A DNA stretch of 64,000 nt from Rufibacter hautae (GTDB lineage Bacteria; Bacteroidota; Bacteroidia; Cytophagales; Hymenobacteraceae). The notes below the pieces were generated by a model. The model was given only the letters and a program-made list of their open reading frames with translations, was not told the DNA's origin and did not search any database. This document shows, one piece after another, positions 1-9,440 of this stretch (positions are counted from its first letter, which is position 1; every line of letters starts with the position of its first letter). The stretch is from contig NZ_VKKY01000003.1 of the NCBI RefSeq assembly GCF_008271695.1, positions 1,240,001-1,304,000 on the forward strand, in the 5' to 3' direction. Made by a program: the position numbers and the translations under genes.

Positions 1-742
1 CCGGGATAGAGATGGCGCGCGGTTTGGTAGACCCAATACAAAGCAGCACCGCATCATACTTGCGGTACAGTTTCTTCAGGGTAGTGTCCTGCCCAATCTT
101 GCGGTTATACTTGAACTTAATGCCCTCGGCTTCCAGAATGGCCAGCCGGCGGTCAATGGTCCATTTCTCCAGTTTGAAATCGGGGATGCCGTAGCGCAGC
201 AAGCCGCCGGCTTTCTCGTCTTTCTCAAATACCGTGACCTTGTGCCCGGCTTTGTTCAGCTGGGCCGCCGCTGCCAATCCTGCCGGGCCTGAGCCTACCA
301 CTGCCACTTTTTTACCGGTCCGCTGCAAAGGCGGTTGCGGCTTCACCAAACCCAGTTCAAAGGACTTCTCGGCAATAGCTTTCTCAATGTGTTCAATGGC
401 CACGGCCGGTTTGTTGATGGCCAGCACGCAACTGCTCTCGCAGGGCGCGGGGCAGATGCGGCCGGTGAACTCCGGAAAGTTGTTCGTGCTGTACAGCACG
501 CGCACGGCCCGCTCCCAGTCGTTTTCCGATACCGCATCGTTGAAATCCGGGATCAGGTTGCCCAGCGGGCAGCCGTTGTGGCAAAAAGGAATGCCGCAGT
601 CCATGCAGCGCGAGGCCTGCTGTTTTGTTTTCTCCTCTGGAAAGGGGAGGTAAATTTCGTTGGAGTCGTTCACCCGCACTTTGGGGTCACGGGTACCGGG
701 CACCTCCCGGTTATATCTCAAGAATCCGTCTGCTATTCCCAT
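1..742 (-). CDS. gltD: Glutamate synthase (NADPH) small subunit, 5' part only
   Basis: This is the N-terminal 247 codons of the FAD/NAD(P)H subunit of glutamate synthase; the rest lies beyond the left edge. The subunit passes electrons from NAD(P)H through FAD and Fe-S clusters to GltB. Visible features are two cysteine clusters for the N-terminal 4Fe-4S sites (C46, C49, C54, C58 and C97, C101, C105) and the FAD-binding loop VGSGPAG at about residues 149-155. The ATG shares its A with the TAA stop of gltB (TAATG), which implies translational coupling and makes the start secure. The family is normally about 480-500 residues, so roughly half is present. Confidence 0.95.
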   Translation of the reverse strand, partial: MGIADGFLRYNREVPGTRDPKVRVNDSNEIYLPFPEEKTKQQASRCMDCGIPFCHNGCPLGNLIPDFNDAVSENDWERAVRVLYSTNNFPEFTGRICPAPCESSCVLAINKPAVAIEHIEKAIAEKSFELGLVKPQPPLQRTGKKVAVVGSGPAGLAAAAQLNKAGHKVTVFEKDEKAGGLLRYGIPDFKLEKWTIDRRLAILEAEGIKFKYNRKIGQDTTLKKLYRKYDAVLLCIGSTKPRAISIP

Positions 743-3700
743 TACGCCAATATCCTTTCTGTTTCTTTATCTTGTAATTGCAAAGCCTTTTTCAAGTCGT
801 GCGGCATGACTTTCCGGAAGTGGAACCGCTCGGTTTCCCAGTTCTCCAGGAATTCCTGCGCCAGTACGCTGCCGGTGTAGGCCACGTGCTCCTGCAGTTT
901 CTCCACAATCCAGAGCAAATCCTCCGCGTCTGGTTCTTCCAGCCCCACCATGTCCAGGTTCAGTTGGTCTACATGGTTAGGGTCGGGGGCGTAGATGTAG
1001 GCCACCCCGCCGCTCATGCCAGCCGCGAAGTTCTTGCCTATCTCGCCCAGCACCAGCACCTTGCCGCCGGTCATGTACTCACAGCCGTGGTCACCAATGC
1101 CTTCCACTACGGCTTCGGCACCCGAGTTCCGCACGCAGAAGCGCTCGCCGGCCAAACCGTTGATGTACACTTTGCCCGAGGTAGCGCCATACAGGGCCAC
1201 ATTGCCGGTGATGATGTGCTCATGGGCCAGGTACTGGCTTTCTTTGAAGGGCTGCAGAATCAGTTTTCCGCCCGAGAGGCCTTTGCCCAGGTAATCATTG
1301 GCCTCGCCGTACAGCTTGAAGGTGATGCCCGGCGCCAGGAACGCACCCAGGCTTTGCCCAGCCGAGCCATAGAACGTGCCTTTGAAGGAATCTTCCGGCA
1401 AGCCGTGTTTCCCGAAGTTGCGGGAGATTTCATAGGAGAGCATGGTGCCCACTGCACGGTCCACGTTGTTGATGCGGTACTCCACCTCGGTGTTGCCTCT
1501 TTTTAGATCCCGGATGAGTTTCTTGTCCAGCACTTTGCCGATCTCGTGGTCCTGCTCAATCTGCTTGTAGGTACCCACGTTTCTGGGTGCGTACTCCTGG
1601 TGGAAGATAGGGGAAAGGTCCAGGTTCTTCAGTTTCCAGTGGTTCAGGTCGGTTCTGATCTTGAGTACCTGCGACTGGCCCACCATTTCGTTGATGGTTC
1701 TAAAGCCCAGCGAAGCCATGATCTGCCGCAACTCCATGGCCATGAAGGTGAATAGGTTCACCACGTGGTCAGGGTCGCCGGTGAAAAGGGCACGCAAATC
1801 CGGGTTCTGCGTCGCGATGCCCACCGGGCAGGTATTCAGGTGGCACTTCCGCATCATGATACAGCCTTCGGTGATCAACGCGGCGGTGGCTACCCCGTAT
1901 TCCTCGGCGCCCAGCAATGTGGCCACGGCCAGGTCATAACCGGTCAGGATCTTGCCATCGGTTTGCAGGGTCACGCGGCTGCGCAGGTTATTTTTGATCA
2001 AGGTTTGGTGCGCCTCGGCCAGGCCAATCTCCCAAGGCAGACCGGTGTGGCGGATGGAGCTCAGCGGACTGGCCCCGGTACCGCCATCGGCGCCGGAAAT
2101 CATGATGGCATCGGCTTTGGCTTTGGCTACGCCCGAGGCGATGGTGCCCACGCCGGCCTCGGCCACCAGTTTCACGTTGATGCGCGCTCTGGGGTTCGCG
2201 TTTTTCAGGTCGAAGATCAGCTGCTTGAGGTCCTCAATAGAGTAGATGTCATGGTGCGGCGGCGGCGAGATCAAACCAACGCCAGGGGTGGAGCAGCGTA
2301 CGCGAGCAATCCAGTGGTCTACTTTGTGGCCGGGCAACTGACCGCCCTCGCCGGGTTTCGCGCCTTGGGCAATCTTGATCTGAATCTCGTCGGCGTTGGC
2401 TAGGTAGTGGCTGGTCACGCCAAATCGGCCGGAGGCCACCTGTTTTACGCGTGAAATTTCAGAATCACCATTAGGCTTCCGGATGAAGCGGGCCTCGTCC
2501 TCTCCGCCCTCACCACTGTTGCTTTTGCCGCCGATGCGGTTCATGGCAATGGCCAGCGTGCTGTGCGCCTCGTAGGAAATGGACCCGAAGGACATGGCGC
2601 CCGTAGCGAAACGCTTGAGGATGCAGGAAACCGGCTCCACCTCCTCCAAAGGCACCGACTGCCGCTTCCGGAACTCAAACAGGTTCCGCAGCGTGATGGC
2701 CGTAGCCTGTTGGTGCTCGCGGATGGACTTGGAGTATTCTTTATATAATAAGTAGTCGTTCAGGCGAGTGGATTTCTGCAGCAGGTGAATCACCTTAGGC
2801 GTGAGCAAGTGCTCCTCGCCATCGCGGCGCCACTGGTAGTACCCGCCTGATTCCAGCAGGTTCTCATGGTCTGGGTACGCCGATTGGTGCTTAGTCAGGG
2901 TTTCGCGCTCCAGGTCTTCAAAGTTGAGGCCTTCCAGGCGGTTGGTAGTGCCTTTGAAGCATTTCTCAATAACCTCCTGGCTCAGGCCCAAGATCTCAAA
3001 GATCTGGGAGCTTTGGTATGACTGCAGCGTGCTGATGCCCATCTTAGACAGGATCTTCAGCAAGCCGTTGTCTACCGCGTAGATGAAGTTGTGGAAATAA
3101 TGGGTGTACGGATGCGCATTGTCCAGCTTGTGCTGGTCGTGCAGGCTCTTGATGGTATCATACACCAAAAACGGATAGACCGCGCTGGCCCCGTAACCAA
3201 TAATAGTAGCGAAATGGTGCGTTTCCCAGGCATCGCCGGCTTCTACCACCAGTCCTGCTTTGGTGCGCAGGCGTTTTTCAATTAGATGATGGTGCACCGC
3301 GCCTACCGCCAGCAAAGACGGAATAGCCGCCCGCTGCGCTTGGATGTTGCGGTTAGAGATGATCAGGATTTTCTTGCCCGCGCGCACGGCAGCCTCGGCC
3401 TCGGCACAGATGCGGTCAATTTCCCGTTGCAGGTTGCCGGTCTCGCGGGTGGAGAACGTAGCGTCCAAGGTCTCGTGCTCAAAGCCTTCCTCTTTCAGGA
3501 ACACCAGTTTCTGGAACTCCACGGGGTCCATGACGGGCTGCGAGATGTGGATTTGGCGGGTATGCGCCTCAGACTCATCCAGGATGTTCAAAGACTCACC
3601 CACGCGCGTGAACAAAGACATTACCAAGCGCTCCCTTATAGAGTCAATGGGCGGATTGCTCACCTGCGCGAAGAACTGCTTGAAGTAGTTGGATACGTGC

Positions 3701-5247
3701 TGGCTTTGGTGCGAAAGAACGGCCAACGGCGTATCAGAACCCATACTGCCCACGGGTTCATACGCGGTAGCAGCCATGGGCTCTACCACCATTTTCAGGT
3801 CCTCGCGGGTGTAGCCGTACGCTTTCTGGCGCTGGCGCAACTCCTCGGGCGTGCAGGGCTCCAGGAGCACTGCGGGCTCAGGGCGCAGTCTCAGTTTGAT
3901 GCGGTTTTTCTGAATCCAGTCAAAATACGGCTTGTCATTGCAGACCAGCTGTTTGATCTCCTCGTCCTCCAGGATGCGGTTCTGGGAAATATCAGCTAAG
4001 AGCATTTTGCCGGGCTGCAGGCGGCCGCGTTTGATCACGTCTTTGGGGTCTACCGGCAAGGCACCGGTCTCCGAGGCCATGATCAGGCGGCCTTGTTTGG
4101 TGAGGCAGTAGCGCACGGGGCGCAGGCCGTTCCGGTCTAGGGTGGCGCCAATCTGGGTGCCGTCGGTGAAGAAAAGGGCGGCCGGACCGTCCCAGGGCTC
4201 CATCAGAGACGCGTGGAATTTGTAGAACGCCTTTTTGTAGGTGTCCATGTGCGGATTGTTCTGCCAGGCCTCAGGCACCAGCATCATCATCACGTGCGGC
4301 AAGGGCCGCCCAGACAGCGTGAGCAGTTCCACTAGCGCATCCAAGTTCGCGGAATCAGAGTCTTCGGGGTTGGTCACGGGCAAGAGCCACTGCATCTCTT
4401 CCTCGGTGAAAAGGGGAGAAGACATGAGCGCCTCTTTGGACTTCATCTTGTTCACATTCCCCCGGATGGTGTTGATTTCGCCGTTGTGCGCGATAAAGCG
4501 GAACGGCTGGGCCAGGCGCCAGTTGGGGAACGTGTTGGTAGAGAAACGGGAGTGCACCACCGCAATCGCCGACCTAAAATCCGGGTGGCGCAGGTCATGG
4601 TAGTAGCGCTCCAGTTGGTCGGTTTTAAGCTGGCCTTTGTAGATGATGGTGCGGGAAGAGAAACTGGCGATGTAGAAGGTGCCGTTCTCGCCGCGTACGT
4701 TTTTGCGGGTTTCGTTGGAGATGAGGTTGCGCAGCACAAACAGCTTGCGCTCCAGGTCCTCGCCTTTGATGGTGGGGTCTACCGGCTGTACAAACACCTG
4801 CTCAATGTAAGGCTCCACGGCTTTGGCGCCGTGACCGGGCACCTGGCTGTTGACCGGCACCAGGCGGTAACCAATGAGGCTGAGGCCCAGCTTGCGCAGG
4901 CAATTGTTCAGGATCTTGCGGGACTTCTCCCGCACCTCGTACACAATGGGGAAAAAGACCATGCCCACGCCGTAGCTTCCCTCGGGAGGCAGGGTGATGG
5001 CAAACTCGGCCAGTTCTTTCTTGAAGAACTCGTGGGGCAATTGCACTAAGATACCGGCTCCGTCGCCGGTCTCGGGGTCGCTGCCGGTGGCGCCGCGGTG
5101 TTCCATGTTTTTGAGCATGGTGAGGGCGTCTTTTACCGTAGCGTGTGATTTATGGCCGTCTAAATTGACTACACATCCAACACCGCAAGCATCGTGCTCT
5201 AGCTCGGGGGTATATAACCCTCTATTAAGTTCATCGGCCTGATTCAT
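742..5247 (-). CDS. gltB: Glutamate synthase large subunit
   Basis: Full-length (1501 aa) glutamine-dependent glutamate synthase alpha chain, which makes two glutamates from glutamine and 2-oxoglutarate. The N-terminal class II amidotransferase domain starts with the sequence ELEHDACGVG; C21 is the expected nucleophile after removal of a 20-residue propeptide. The central and FMN-binding synthase domains follow, with the 3Fe-4S cysteines in CIMMRKCHLNTCP at about residues 1127-1140. The C-terminal glycine-rich beta-helix domain (GXXGG repeats around 1300-1430) is intact. It is the first gene of a gltB-gltD operon with a one-base overlap. No frameshift or missing catalytic residue was seen. 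Confidence 0.97.
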   Translation of the reverse strand: MNQADELNRGLYTPELEHDACGVGCVVNLDGHKSHATVKDALTMLKNMEHRGATGSDPETGDGAGILVQLPHEFFKKELAEFAITLPPEGSYGVGMVFFPIVYEVREKSRKILNNCLRKLGLSLIGYRLVPVNSQVPGHGAKAVEPYIEQVFVQPVDPTIKGEDLERKLFVLRNLISNETRKNVRGENGTFYIASFSSRTIIYKGQLKTDQLERYYHDLRHPDFRSAIAVVHSRFSTNTFPNWRLAQPFRFIAHNGEINTIRGNVNKMKSKEALMSSPLFTEEEMQWLLPVTNPEDSDSANLDALVELLTLSGRPLPHVMMMLVPEAWQNNPHMDTYKKAFYKFHASLMEPWDGPAALFFTDGTQIGATLDRNGLRPVRYCLTKQGRLIMASETGALPVDPKDVIKRGRLQPGKMLLADISQNRILEDEEIKQLVCNDKPYFDWIQKNRIKLRLRPEPAVLLEPCTPEELRQRQKAYGYTREDLKMVVEPMAATAYEPVGSMGSDTPLAVLSHQSQHVSNYFKQFFAQVSNPPIDSIRERLVMSLFTRVGESLNILDESEAHTRQIHISQPVMDPVEFQKLVFLKEEGFEHETLDATFSTRETGNLQREIDRICAEAEAAVRAGKKILIISNRNIQAQRAAIPSLLAVGAVHHHLIEKRLRTKAGLVVEAGDAWETHHFATIIGYGASAVYPFLVYDTIKSLHDQHKLDNAHPYTHYFHNFIYAVDNGLLKILSKMGISTLQSYQSSQIFEILGLSQEVIEKCFKGTTNRLEGLNFEDLERETLTKHQSAYPDHENLLESGGYYQWRRDGEEHLLTPKVIHLLQKSTRLNDYLLYKEYSKSIREHQQATAITLRNLFEFRKRQSVPLEEVEPVSCILKRFATGAMSFGSISYEAHSTLAIAMNRIGGKSNSGEGGEDEARFIRKPNGDSEISRVKQVASGRFGVTSHYLANADEIQIKIAQGAKPGEGGQLPGHKVDHWIARVRCSTPGVGLISPPPHHDIYSIEDLKQLIFDLKNANPRARINVKLVAEAGVGTIASGVAKAKADAIMISGADGGTGASPLSSIRHTGLPWEIGLAEAHQTLIKNNLRSRVTLQTDGKILTGYDLAVATLLGAEEYGVATAALITEGCIMMRKCHLNTCPVGIATQNPDLRALFTGDPDHVVNLFTFMAMELRQIMASLGFRTINEMVGQSQVLKIRTDLNHWKLKNLDLSPIFHQEYAPRNVGTYKQIEQDHEIGKVLDKKLIRDLKRGNTEVEYRINNVDRAVGTMLSYEISRNFGKHGLPEDSFKGTFYGSAGQSLGAFLAPGITFKLYGEANDYLGKGLSGGKLILQPFKESQYLAHEHIITGNVALYGATSGKVYINGLAGERFCVRNSGAEAVVEGIGDHGCEYMTGGKVLVLGEIGKNFAAGMSGGVAYIYAPDPNHVDQLNLDMVGLEEPDAEDLLWIVEKLQEHVAYTGSVLAQEFLENWETERFHFRKVMPHDLKKALQLQDKETERILA

Positions 5248-5663
5248 TCCTTTTGTTTGTTCGTTGGGGTACGGGTGAATCAGTAATTTATGGGCTATTT
5301 TCTAAAGAATCAAGCTTTGTATTGAGTAAAAATTAACAAACAAGTGTTAGTATTAAGGAAATGGTAAGTTTACGATTTGTTTGCTTTGAATATTTTAAAA
5401 TAAAGGAAGTGGAAAAGCCTTTCATTATGAAAATAGAAATAGGTCAATAAATAAATTTTTAAGTATTTGATAGTTAGTTCTTTGTGAATTTGCCCTGAAA
5501 TTCTAAAAACGAGCCTAAAACAGTAAAGGCCTGGTTTTCTGCTTTGTGCCTGTTTTTGGGAAAACAAGCGTAAAACAGAAAACCAGGCCTGAAAAGCAGG
5601 AGGCAAATAGAGGGTGAAATCAGCTGATTGCCTGCCTAGTGGCCCCGTGAAATTGAAAAACTT
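5248..5663. other. AT-rich intergenic region upstream of gltB
   Basis: No convincing gene. The AT-rich part near gltB should hold its promoter, although no clear TAnnTTTG box was found. A 78-codon minus-strand reading frame at 5370-5606 runs through the palindrome below and has no recognisable features, so it is not called. The part near 5527-5590 holds a nested palindromic repeat. Confidence 0.6.
5527..5590. repeat. Palindromic repeat, nested copies
   Basis: Perfect 15-bp inverted arms (5527-5541 and 5576-5590, beginning aggcctggttttctg) enclose a second, weaker palindrome containing tgcctgtttttgggaaaaca. It belongs to the dispersed TGTTTT/AAAACA hairpin family of this window. It lies downstream of the 5664-6170 gene on the minus strand and could help end its transcript, but it lacks a clean T-tract. 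Confidence 0.7.
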
Positions 5664-6170
5664 TTACCGAAGCGTTCCTTTTGCCTCGTCTTTGGTACGT
5701 TCCAGCAGGTAGAGCAGCAGCAAGGCCAGCAGATTCACCGACACGAAGGAGATGCCCGCGTGAGTTCCGAAGCTGAAGTTGAAAGACGATAACGAGAACC
5801 GGAGCTTGAATACCCAACTGGCCAGGAAATCAATGCCCACGCCGACTTTGAGGCCCGCCACGTAATTGTAAGCCACGCCACTCATCCCGAAGCTGAACGC
5901 CTGCAGAATTTGGTTTACCATGGACAGCGTGTACGCGGAGCGGGTCTTCTTCAGCAGCGAAAAGCCGCACCAGATGGAAAAGCCGTAGAGCAGGGCCGCC
6001 AGCAGAATGCCCAGCCAGGTGGTGGCCGATGGGTTCTCCAAAGCCGGTATCATCTTCAGGAACAACCCCAGTCCTAGCAGACCTCCCACCAGTTGGTACA
6101 CCCCAATGGCAGAAGAAAGGGTAAAAGCGGTTTTAGGGGCGTTTTGGGAAAATTGGCTCATAAACAGCAT
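5664..6170 (-). CDS. Small multi-pass membrane protein, unknown function
   Basis: Encodes 168 aa with about four hydrophobic segments: near residues 20-42 (GVYQLVGGLLGLGLFL), 51-72, 85-105 and 140-160, ending in a charged tail ERTKDEAKG. I do not recognise a family. It follows the RND pump gene on the same strand, but a strong terminator (6183-6215) sits between them and ends only about 12 bases before the first ATG. An in-frame ATG at 6161 (MSQFS) is an alternative start. Any promoter of its own would have to overlap the terminator, so readthrough from the efflux operon is possible. The gene call is fairly secure; its function is open. Confidence 0.7.
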   Translation of the reverse strand: MLFMSQFSQNAPKTAFTLSSAIGVYQLVGGLLGLGLFLKMIPALENPSATTWLGILLAALLYGFSIWCGFSLLKKTRSAYTLSMVNQILQAFSFGMSGVAYNYVAGLKVGVGIDFLASWVFKLRFSLSSFNFSFGTHAGISFVSVNLLALLLLYLLERTKDEAKGTLR

Positions 6171-6182
6171 GCGTGTGTTAGT

Positions 6183-6215
6183 AAAAAGCCCCGGCCTCAG
6201 GAGCCGGGGCTTTTT
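6183..6215 (-). terminator. Intrinsic terminator after the RND efflux operon
   Basis: A 13-bp GC-rich inverted repeat (aaaaagccccggc / gccggggcttttt) with a 7-base loop and T-tracts on both strands. It lies 21 bases after the stop of the RND pump gene on the minus strand. Confidence 0.9.
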
Positions 6216-6236
6216 GGTTTATAGAGTTTATATAAC

Positions 6237-9200
6237 CTAGTTGTGATCAAAGTCAACGTCGCGGTATCTTTCCTGCAGGGCGGCCAAGCCTTTCTTGCCG
6301 TAAGCCAGACGGGTAATGACCACGTACAGCACCGGTACAATGAAGATGGCCAGGAACGTAGCCGCCAACATACCGCCTACCACTACCCAACCAATGGTTT
6401 GGCGCGAAACGGCGCCCGCACCAGAAGCCAGCACCAGCGGCAGTACCCCCAGGATAAAGGCCAGCGAGGTCATGATGATAGGACGCAGACGCAGCCTTAC
6501 CGCTTCAATGGTGGCTTCTACCAATTCCATGCCTTTGTCTACCCGCTCTTTGGCGAACTCCACAATCAGGATGGCGTTTTTGGCGGCCAACCCGATAAGC
6601 GTGATCATCCCGATCTGGGCGTACACGTTGTTGTCCAGTTTGGGCAGGAAGGTAAGGGCCAGAATCGCCCCGAACATGCCCAGCGGAATGGCGAACAGAA
6701 TAGAGAACGGTACAGACCAGCTTTCATACAGGGCCGCCAGCAAGAGCAACACCAGAATGATGGACAGCGCGAAGATGTAGATGGTACTGTTACCGGCGGC
6801 TAATTCCTCGCGGCTGAGGCCGGAGAAGTCAAAGCCGTAACCAGCCGGCAAGGTTTGCGCCGCCACTTCCTCCAGCGCTGCCAGGGCCTGGCCGCTACTG
6901 TAACCGGGCTTGGCGCTACCGGAGATCTCCACGGATCGGAACAAGTTGTAATGCGAGATCACGGCAGGGTTTTCCACTACTTTGGTCGTGATCAAGGCAC
7001 TCAGCGGCACCGATTCTCCCTGGCGGTTGAGCACGTAGAACTGGTTCATGTTCTGAATGTCCATGCGGTACGAGGTGTCTGCCTGGGCTACCACGCGGTA
7101 GTTCCGGCCGTAGCGGGTGAAGTCGTTGATGTAGCGGCTCCCCATGTAGGAAGACATCGTCGCGAAGACATCGGTGAGGTTGATGCCCAGTTTCTTCACT
7201 TTCTCGCGGTCCACATCCACGTGGTAACCGGGGGTGCGGGTGTTGAAGAAGCTGTAGGCCATGGCAATCTCGGGACGTTGGTTTGCGGCGCCCAGAAACT
7301 GGCCCATCACGCGCTCCATCTCCTTGATGTCGCCGGCGGTACGCTGCTCCAGCATGAAACTGAAACCACCCGACTGACCCAGACCCGGAATAGCGGGCGG
7401 CGCCACCACAATGATGTTCGCTTCCTTGATGGCGCTGAAACGCTGGTTCAAATCGGCCATTACACCCTGCAGACGCATGGATTCCTCCTGCCTATTCTCC
7501 CAAGGGTGCATCTGGATAAAGAACGTACCACTGTTTGATTTAAACGAGAAGTTGATGGCATTCAGACCCGAGATAGAGGTGGAGTTCTTTATAGCCGGTA
7601 CATCGCGCAGGATCACCGCCATTCTTTCCAGGATAGCCTGGGTACGGTTTGCCGAGGCGCCTTCCGGTAATTCCACCGAGATGAACAGACGTCCTTCGTC
7701 CTCGGTTGGGATAAAGCCGGTTGGTTTATTCGCAAACAAGCCCACGGTGCCCACATACAAGCAAACGAGTAGAATCAAGGCCAACGGAGCCGCTTTGATG
7801 CTTCGGCGTACCCCGCCTGAGTAAGACTCGGTGGTTCTGGCAAACCAGTTGTTGAACTTGTAGAAGAACTTGTTCAGACCTCTTGACTCGCGGTTCACGT
7901 TCATGGGCTTCAGCATGAGCGAGCAAAGCGCCGGGGTCAGCGTCAAGGCCACAAATGCCGAGATCAATACTGAGATTGCGATGGTGATGGCGAACTGCTG
8001 GTACAGACGGCCCACGATGCCCGGAATAAAGCCTACCGGGATGAATACCGCCGCCAAGATCAAGGCAATGGCGATTACCGGCGCCGTGATGTCCTTCATG
8101 GCCCGGCGGGTAGCCTCCCTCGGCGAGAGCCGCTCATGGTCAATGTAGTGCTGCACGGCCTCCACCACCACAATGGCGTCATCCACCACAATACCAATGG
8201 CCAGTACGAACCCGAACAAAGTCAAGGTGTTGATGGTAAAGCCCAGCGGAATGAAGAAGATGAACGTCCCGATGATAGAAACCGGAATGGCTAGGATAGG
8301 TACCAGCGTGGCGCGCCAGCTTTGCAGGAACAGGAACACCACAATGATTACGAGCACCAAGGCCTCCAGCAGCGTGTGCACCACCTCGTTGATAGACACC
8401 TCAACCACTGATACCGATTCAAACGAGACAATGTAGTCTACGTCGGCGGGGAAGGTCTTCTTCATTTCGGTGAGGGCGGCGTAAATTCCGTTGGCGGTTT
8501 CTACCGCGTTGGAACCTGGCGCTTGGTAAATCAACATGATCCCAGACGGGTTGCTGTTGATGGTAGCCTGGCGGCCGTAGTCAAACTGACCGAACTCAAT
8601 GCGGGCCACGTCTTTCAGGTACACCAGCGAGCCGTCCTCTGGGTTCGTGCGGATGATTACATTCCCGAACTCCTCCTGGGTTGCCAGACGGCCACTCACC
8701 GTGATAGGGTACTGGAAGGCCTGGGTGTTGTACTGCGGCCGGCCGCCTACGGTACCAGCGGCTACCTGTAAGTTCTGTTCCTGAATGGAGGTTACAATCT
8801 GGTTCGCGCTCAGGTTGTACTGTGCCATTTTATCGGGTTGCAGCCACAAACGCATACTGAAGTCCTGCCCAATGGAAGTCACGTCACCCACCCCTTTCAC
8901 GCGCAGCAAGGCATCTTTCACGTAGATGTTGGTATAGTTGTCCAGGTACTGGATGTCGTGGGTTTTGTTGGGCGAGTAGATCCCCACTACCATCAAAATA
9001 CTGGGATTCCGCTTTCTAACGGTCACGCCCAAACGGCGCACCTCTTCTGGTAAGCTAGGCTCGGCCACGCTAGCGCGGTTCTGCACATCCAGAGTAGCGA
9101 TGTCAATGTCGGTGCCTACCTCAAAGATCACGCTCATGTTCATCTGGCCGGTACTGGTATTGGTGGAGGTCAGATACGCCATGCCCGGGGTACCGTTGAT

Positions 9201-9407
9201 CTGGGTTTCAATGGGGGTGGCCACCGTCTGCTCTACCGTCTGCGCATCGGCACCGGTGTAGTTCGCCGAAACCGATACCGTAGGAGGGGAGATGTCTGGG
9301 TACTGGGTGACGGGCAGGTTCATCATGGCCAGGGTACCCACCAACACGATCACAATGGAGATCACGATGGCGGTAATGGGCCTTCTTATAAATATATCAG
9401 ATATCAT
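6237..9407 (-). CDS. RND efflux pump inner-membrane transporter (HAE1 / AcrB family)
   Basis: Full-length (1056 aa) proton-driven resistance-nodulation-division pump. It exports drugs or other amphiphiles from the inner membrane and periplasm through a tripartite complex. It begins MISDIFIRRPITA, the usual AcrB-type start, followed by TM1 and the large periplasmic loop. The proton-relay pair D409-D410 lies in TM4 (GIVVDDAIVVVEA), and the second TM half (about 870-1030) is complete. It is the last gene of tetR-tolC-MFP-RND; the adaptor gene ends 33 bases upstream. HAE1 membership points to hydrophobic substrates rather than metals; the actual substrate cannot be read from sequence. Confidence 0.95.
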   Translation of the reverse strand: MISDIFIRRPITAIVISIVIVLVGTLAMMNLPVTQYPDISPPTVSVSANYTGADAQTVEQTVATPIETQINGTPGMAYLTSTNTSTGQMNMSVIFEVGTDIDIATLDVQNRASVAEPSLPEEVRRLGVTVRKRNPSILMVVGIYSPNKTHDIQYLDNYTNIYVKDALLRVKGVGDVTSIGQDFSMRLWLQPDKMAQYNLSANQIVTSIQEQNLQVAAGTVGGRPQYNTQAFQYPITVSGRLATQEEFGNVIIRTNPEDGSLVYLKDVARIEFGQFDYGRQATINSNPSGIMLIYQAPGSNAVETANGIYAALTEMKKTFPADVDYIVSFESVSVVEVSINEVVHTLLEALVLVIIVVFLFLQSWRATLVPILAIPVSIIGTFIFFIPLGFTINTLTLFGFVLAIGIVVDDAIVVVEAVQHYIDHERLSPREATRRAMKDITAPVIAIALILAAVFIPVGFIPGIVGRLYQQFAITIAISVLISAFVALTLTPALCSLMLKPMNVNRESRGLNKFFYKFNNWFARTTESYSGGVRRSIKAAPLALILLVCLYVGTVGLFANKPTGFIPTEDEGRLFISVELPEGASANRTQAILERMAVILRDVPAIKNSTSISGLNAINFSFKSNSGTFFIQMHPWENRQEESMRLQGVMADLNQRFSAIKEANIIVVAPPAIPGLGQSGGFSFMLEQRTAGDIKEMERVMGQFLGAANQRPEIAMAYSFFNTRTPGYHVDVDREKVKKLGINLTDVFATMSSYMGSRYINDFTRYGRNYRVVAQADTSYRMDIQNMNQFYVLNRQGESVPLSALITTKVVENPAVISHYNLFRSVEISGSAKPGYSSGQALAALEEVAAQTLPAGYGFDFSGLSREELAAGNSTIYIFALSIILVLLLLAALYESWSVPFSILFAIPLGMFGAILALTFLPKLDNNVYAQIGMITLIGLAAKNAILIVEFAKERVDKGMELVEATIEAVRLRLRPIIMTSLAFILGVLPLVLASGAGAVSRQTIGWVVVGGMLAATFLAIFIVPVLYVVITRLAYGKKGLAALQERYRDVDFDHN

Positions 9408-9440
9408 ACTGGTTCTGAAAAAGCACTATTGAAAAAATAA

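Noticed and set aside
778..1506. 242-codon frame antisense to gltB
   Set aside because: Lies wholly within the glutamate synthase gene, whose domains are intact.
5370..5606. 78-codon frame upstream of gltB
   Set aside because: Runs through a palindromic repeat, lacks family resemblance and good start context.
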